Assembly: GCA_029960865.1 (NCBI GenBank) | Contig: JASBVX010000070.1 | Location: forward strand, 1-7,014 | Reading direction: 5' to 3' | Source of the DNA: Bacillota bacterium | Lineage (GTDB): Bacteria; Bacillota; Sulfobacillia; RBS10-35 | DNA: 7,014 nucleotides | Shown: one piece after another, positions 5,015 through 7,014 of the stretch | Numbering within the stretch: position 1 is the first letter of the stretch | Layout of the letters: each line of letters begins with the position of its first letter | Notes under the pieces: generated by a model | The model's database searches: none | What the model was told of the DNA's origin: nothing | Seen by the model: only the letters and a program-made list of their open reading frames with translations | Position numbers and translations under genes: made by a program

Positions 5015-6840
5015 TGCAGGCGATGGGGTGGGCATGGATCGTTCCCCTGCTTCCTCTGGCGGCATACGGTTTGCAGGTGTTCTTCGCGCGACTGGGTAAA
5101 GGTTTGACCTATCTCACCATCGCCCTTTTGGGGGCTTCCTTTCTGTTGAGCCTGGGGGTTCTGGCCGATGCCCTGCGGGGAGGCCAGATGGCCTGGAGCT
5201 GGTCTTGGCTGGTCGTAGGCCCCTATCAGGTGGAGATGGGCCTTAGGGTGGGCCCCCTGGAAGCCGCCATGATGGCAATGGTGACCTTCGTGAGTTTGAT
5301 GGTGGAGATCTATTCGGTGGGCTATATGGCGCAAGATGCCAAATGGACCCGCTTTTTCGCCAATGTCCACCTCTTCGTCTTCGGGATGCTGGTGGTGGTC
5401 ATGGCCGACAATTTCCTTCTCTTTTTCGCCGGCTGGGAGATCATGGGCCTTTGCTCCTACCTGCTCATCGGCCATTGGTATGAAGATCTGGACAACGCCC
5501 GGGCTGCCAGCAAGTCCTTTTTGGTGACCCGCCTGGGGGATATCGGTTTTCTCATCGGCATCTTCATCCTTTTCGCCTACACGGGGAGCCTCAACTTCGA
5601 TGTCGTCAACGAAGCGGCCGTCCTTTGGCCGGCCGGGGGGGCCACCCTGGTGGCCCTTTTGATCTTCCTGGGGGCGGTGGGCAAATCGGCCCAGTTCCCC
5701 CTCCACGTGTGGCTTCCCGACGCCATGGCGGGTCCCACCCCCGTCTCCGCCCTGATCCATGCTGCCACCATGGTGGCGGCAGGGGTTTTCCTGGTGGCGA
5801 GGACGTACCCCATCTTCGAGGCATCGGGGCTAGCCCTTTGGGTGGTGGCCCTCATCGGAGCCTTCACGGCCTTCATGGCGGCCACCATCGCCACGGTGCA
5901 GGCCGACATCAAAAAGACCCTGGCTTATTCCACCATCTCGCAGCTGGGCTACATGATGCTGAGCCTGGGCCTCTTCGGTTATGGAGCAGCCCTCTTTCAC
6001 CTCTTGGCCCATGCTTTTTTCAAGGCCCTCCTCTTCCTGGGGTCGGGAAGCGTCATCCACGGCCTTCAAGGGGAACAGGACATGCATCGGATGGGAGGCC
6101 TGTGGCGAAAGATGCCCTGGACGGCCCTCACCTTTATCCTGGGAGGCGCCGCGTTGGCGGGCATCCCGCCTTTGGCGGGCTACTTTTCCAAGGAAGCCAT
6201 CCTCCACGACGCTTCCGCCGTTTCCCCTCTTCTCACCTGGGTGGGGATCCTGACAGCAGGCATCACCGCCTACTACGTGACCCGCATGATCTGGCTCACC
6301 TTCTTCGGACGGCCCCGGCAGGCGGATCTCTATGACCATGCCCACGAATCCCCCTGGGTGATGCTCCTGCCACTGGTGCTTCTGGCGATTCCCACGGTGC
6401 TCTTCGGCTATTTGGAAGAACCTTTGCTGGATTTCCTGAGGGCTCCTCTGGCCTCTGGGACAGCCGGCTACGTGACCCTGGCCACGCTGGCCGTGACGGC
6501 AGGAGGCGCGCTGGCGGGTCTGGTGCTCTATGTCTCCGATCCTGTCGTTCGCCGCCAGCTCCTGGCCGCCCTCCGGCCCATCTACATCTTCCTGAAGGAA
6601 AAGTGGTACTGGGATTACGTGACTCTGGCCGTGACGGGGCTGGGGCTGGCTTTCGGCTGGCTGGCCGCCATGGTGGATCGCTATGTGATCGATGGAGTGG
6701 TCAACGGGCTGGCATGGCTCACCGGTCAGCTGGGGCAGCTGAGCCGCCGCTGGGCGACTGGAGACGGCCAGGCCTATATCCTGGCCATGTCTTTAGGTCT
6801 TTTGGTAGGCCTGGCCATTTATCTTGGGATGGGGAGCTGA
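5014..6840 (+). CDS. nuoL: NADH-quinone oxidoreductase subunit L (ND5-type, antiporter-like)
   Basis: NuoL (608 aa, close to the 613 of E. coli) is the distal proton-pumping subunit, related to Mrp Na+/H+ antiporter subunits. It is hydrophobic throughout, with many helices. Key charged residues are in place: Glu142 in the helix 5 motif GWEIMGLCSYLLIG, Lys224 in GAVGKSAQFPLHVWLPDAM, His249 in SALIHAATMV, Lys300-Lys301 in QADIKKTLAYSTISQLGYM, His329, His333 and Lys337 in FHLLAHAFFKALLF, and Lys393-Glu394 in GYFSKEAIL, where E. coli has Lys-Asp. The C-terminal part (about 440-608) agrees with the helical region that in NuoL forms the long lateral helix and terminal anchor. ATG 5014 overlaps the nuoK stop by one base; GGAG (4999-5002) is 11 bases upstream and GAAAGG (5005-5010) only 3. 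ATG 5023 is an alternative start three codons later. Confidence 0.97.
   Translation: MQAMGWAWIVPLLPLAAYGLQVFFARLGKGLTYLTIALLGASFLLSLGVLADALRGGQMAWSWSWLVVGPYQVEMGLRVGPLEAAMMAMVTFVSLMVEIYSVGYMAQDAKWTRFFANVHLFVFGMLVVVMADNFLLFFAGWEIMGLCSYLLIGHWYEDLDNARAASKSFLVTRLGDIGFLIGIFILFAYTGSLNFDVVNEAAVLWPAGGATLVALLIFLGAVGKSAQFPLHVWLPDAMAGPTPVSALIHAATMVAAGVFLVARTYPIFEASGLALWVVALIGAFTAFMAATIATVQADIKKTLAYSTISQLGYMMLSLGLFGYGAALFHLLAHAFFKALLFLGSGSVIHGLQGEQDMHRMGGLWRKMPWTALTFILGGAALAGIPPLAGYFSKEAILHDASAVSPLLTWVGILTAGITAYYVTRMIWLTFFGRPRQADLYDHAHESPWVMLLPLVLLAIPTVLFGYLEEPLLDFLRAPLASGTAGYVTLATLAVTAGGALAGLVLYVSDPVVRRQLLAALRPIYIFLKEKWYWDYVTLAVTGLGLAFGWLAAMVDRYVIDGVVNGLAWLTGQLGQLSRRWATGDGQAYILAMSLGLLVGLAIYLGMGS
6831..6836 (+). 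promoter_or_regulatory. Ribosome binding site of nuoM
   Basis: GGGGAG within the last codons of nuoL stands 7 bases before ATG 6844 and supports that start. Confidence 0.65.
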
Positions 6841-6843
6841 GGT

Positions 6844-7014
6844 ATGAGCGAGTTTCCGCTGCTGTCCCTCATCGTTTGGGCACCGGTGGTGGGGGTTCTG
6901 GTCCTCCTTCTGATGCCTTCCCAGCAGCTGAAGGCCCTGCGCACGGTCGCCACCTTGTTTATGGCCATCCCTCTGCTGGGAGTGGTGGTCGCCCTCTTTT
7001 CCTGGGCGATGGGC
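6844..7014 (+). CDS. nuoM: NADH-quinone oxidoreductase subunit M (ND4-type), 3' truncated
   Basis: Only the first 57 codons are in the window, and the frame is open to the right edge. They encode a short polar start (MSEFPLL), a first membrane helix (about 8-24, with the WAPVVGVLVLLLMP block that matches the PLLG-type first helix of NuoM), a short basic loop (QQLKALR) and a second helix (about 33-56). The gene begins three bases after the nuoL stop. The identification rests mainly on position, since nuoM follows nuoL in nearly all nuo operons, and on the helix pattern. The conserved Glu and Lys residues of the pump lie beyond the edge. nuoN, which starts similarly, is less likely because of gene order. 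Confidence 0.88.
   Translation, partial: MSEFPLLSLIVWAPVVGVLVLLLMPSQQLKALRTVATLFMAIPLLGVVVALFSWAMG

Noticed and set aside
5625..5645. GGCC-rich palindromic stretch resembling a hairpin
   Set aside because: It lies inside nuoL in frame, has no following T-run, and such GC-rich repeats are expected by chance at this composition.
4858..5760. A 300-codon minus-strand open frame opposite nuoK and nuoL
   Set aside because: It has a His/Gln/Gly-rich composition typical of an antisense shadow of a membrane protein gene; no recognisable domain.
5014..7014. An Mrp-type Na+/H+ antiporter operon, suggested by the antiporter-like proteins
   Set aside because: The flanking nuoA-K genes and the length and motifs of the 608-residue protein fit NuoL followed by NuoM.

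Overview
The window is one dense block of same-strand genes encoding respiratory complex I (NADH dehydrogenase-like, NDH-1/Nuo family). The order is nuoA (5' end cut off)-nuoB-nuoC-nuoD-nuoH-nuoI-nuoJ-nuoK-nuoL-nuoM (3' end cut off). Every base lies in or within 14 bases of a coding region, so there is no intergenic stretch to describe. No RNA gene, mobile element, CRISPR array, convincing promoter or terminator was seen.

Organism: the DNA is clearly GC-rich, with strong G/C preference at third codon positions, GTG starts on nuoC and probably nuoK, and recognisable Shine-Dalgarno sequences (AGGAGGT before nuoD). nuoC and nuoD are separate genes, unlike the fused nuoCD of E. coli. nuoEFG are absent between nuoD and nuoH. 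This layout is known from bacteria with an 11-subunit complex I, including Bacillota and Chloroflexota such as Dehalococcoides. I favour a high-GC member of one of these groups, but the window does not settle the phylum. The gene set and membrane proteins look bacterial, not archaeal or plastid.

Layout: 3-332 is the nuoA remnant (membrane). 323-2670 holds nuoB, nuoC and nuoD, the hydrophilic quinone-reducing module with cluster N2. 2670-3641 is nuoH, the membrane heel that completes the quinone cavity. 3638-4132 is nuoI, carrying two [4Fe-4S] clusters. 4129-5014 holds nuoJ and nuoK. 5014-6840 is nuoL and 6844 to the end is nuoM, both antiporter-like proton pumps. nuoN is expected just downstream.

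How they work together: electrons pass through the NuoI clusters to N2 in NuoB and reduce a quinone in the NuoB/NuoD/NuoH cavity. The energy is relayed through NuoH, A, J and K to the pumps NuoL, M and N. The NADH-oxidising module (NuoE, F, G) is missing from the cluster, so the donor may be reduced ferredoxin or another low-potential partner, or the module may lie elsewhere. Nothing here looks like an undescribed system. The points of most interest are the missing NADH module and several substitutions at usually conserved positions around N2 and the quinone cavity.
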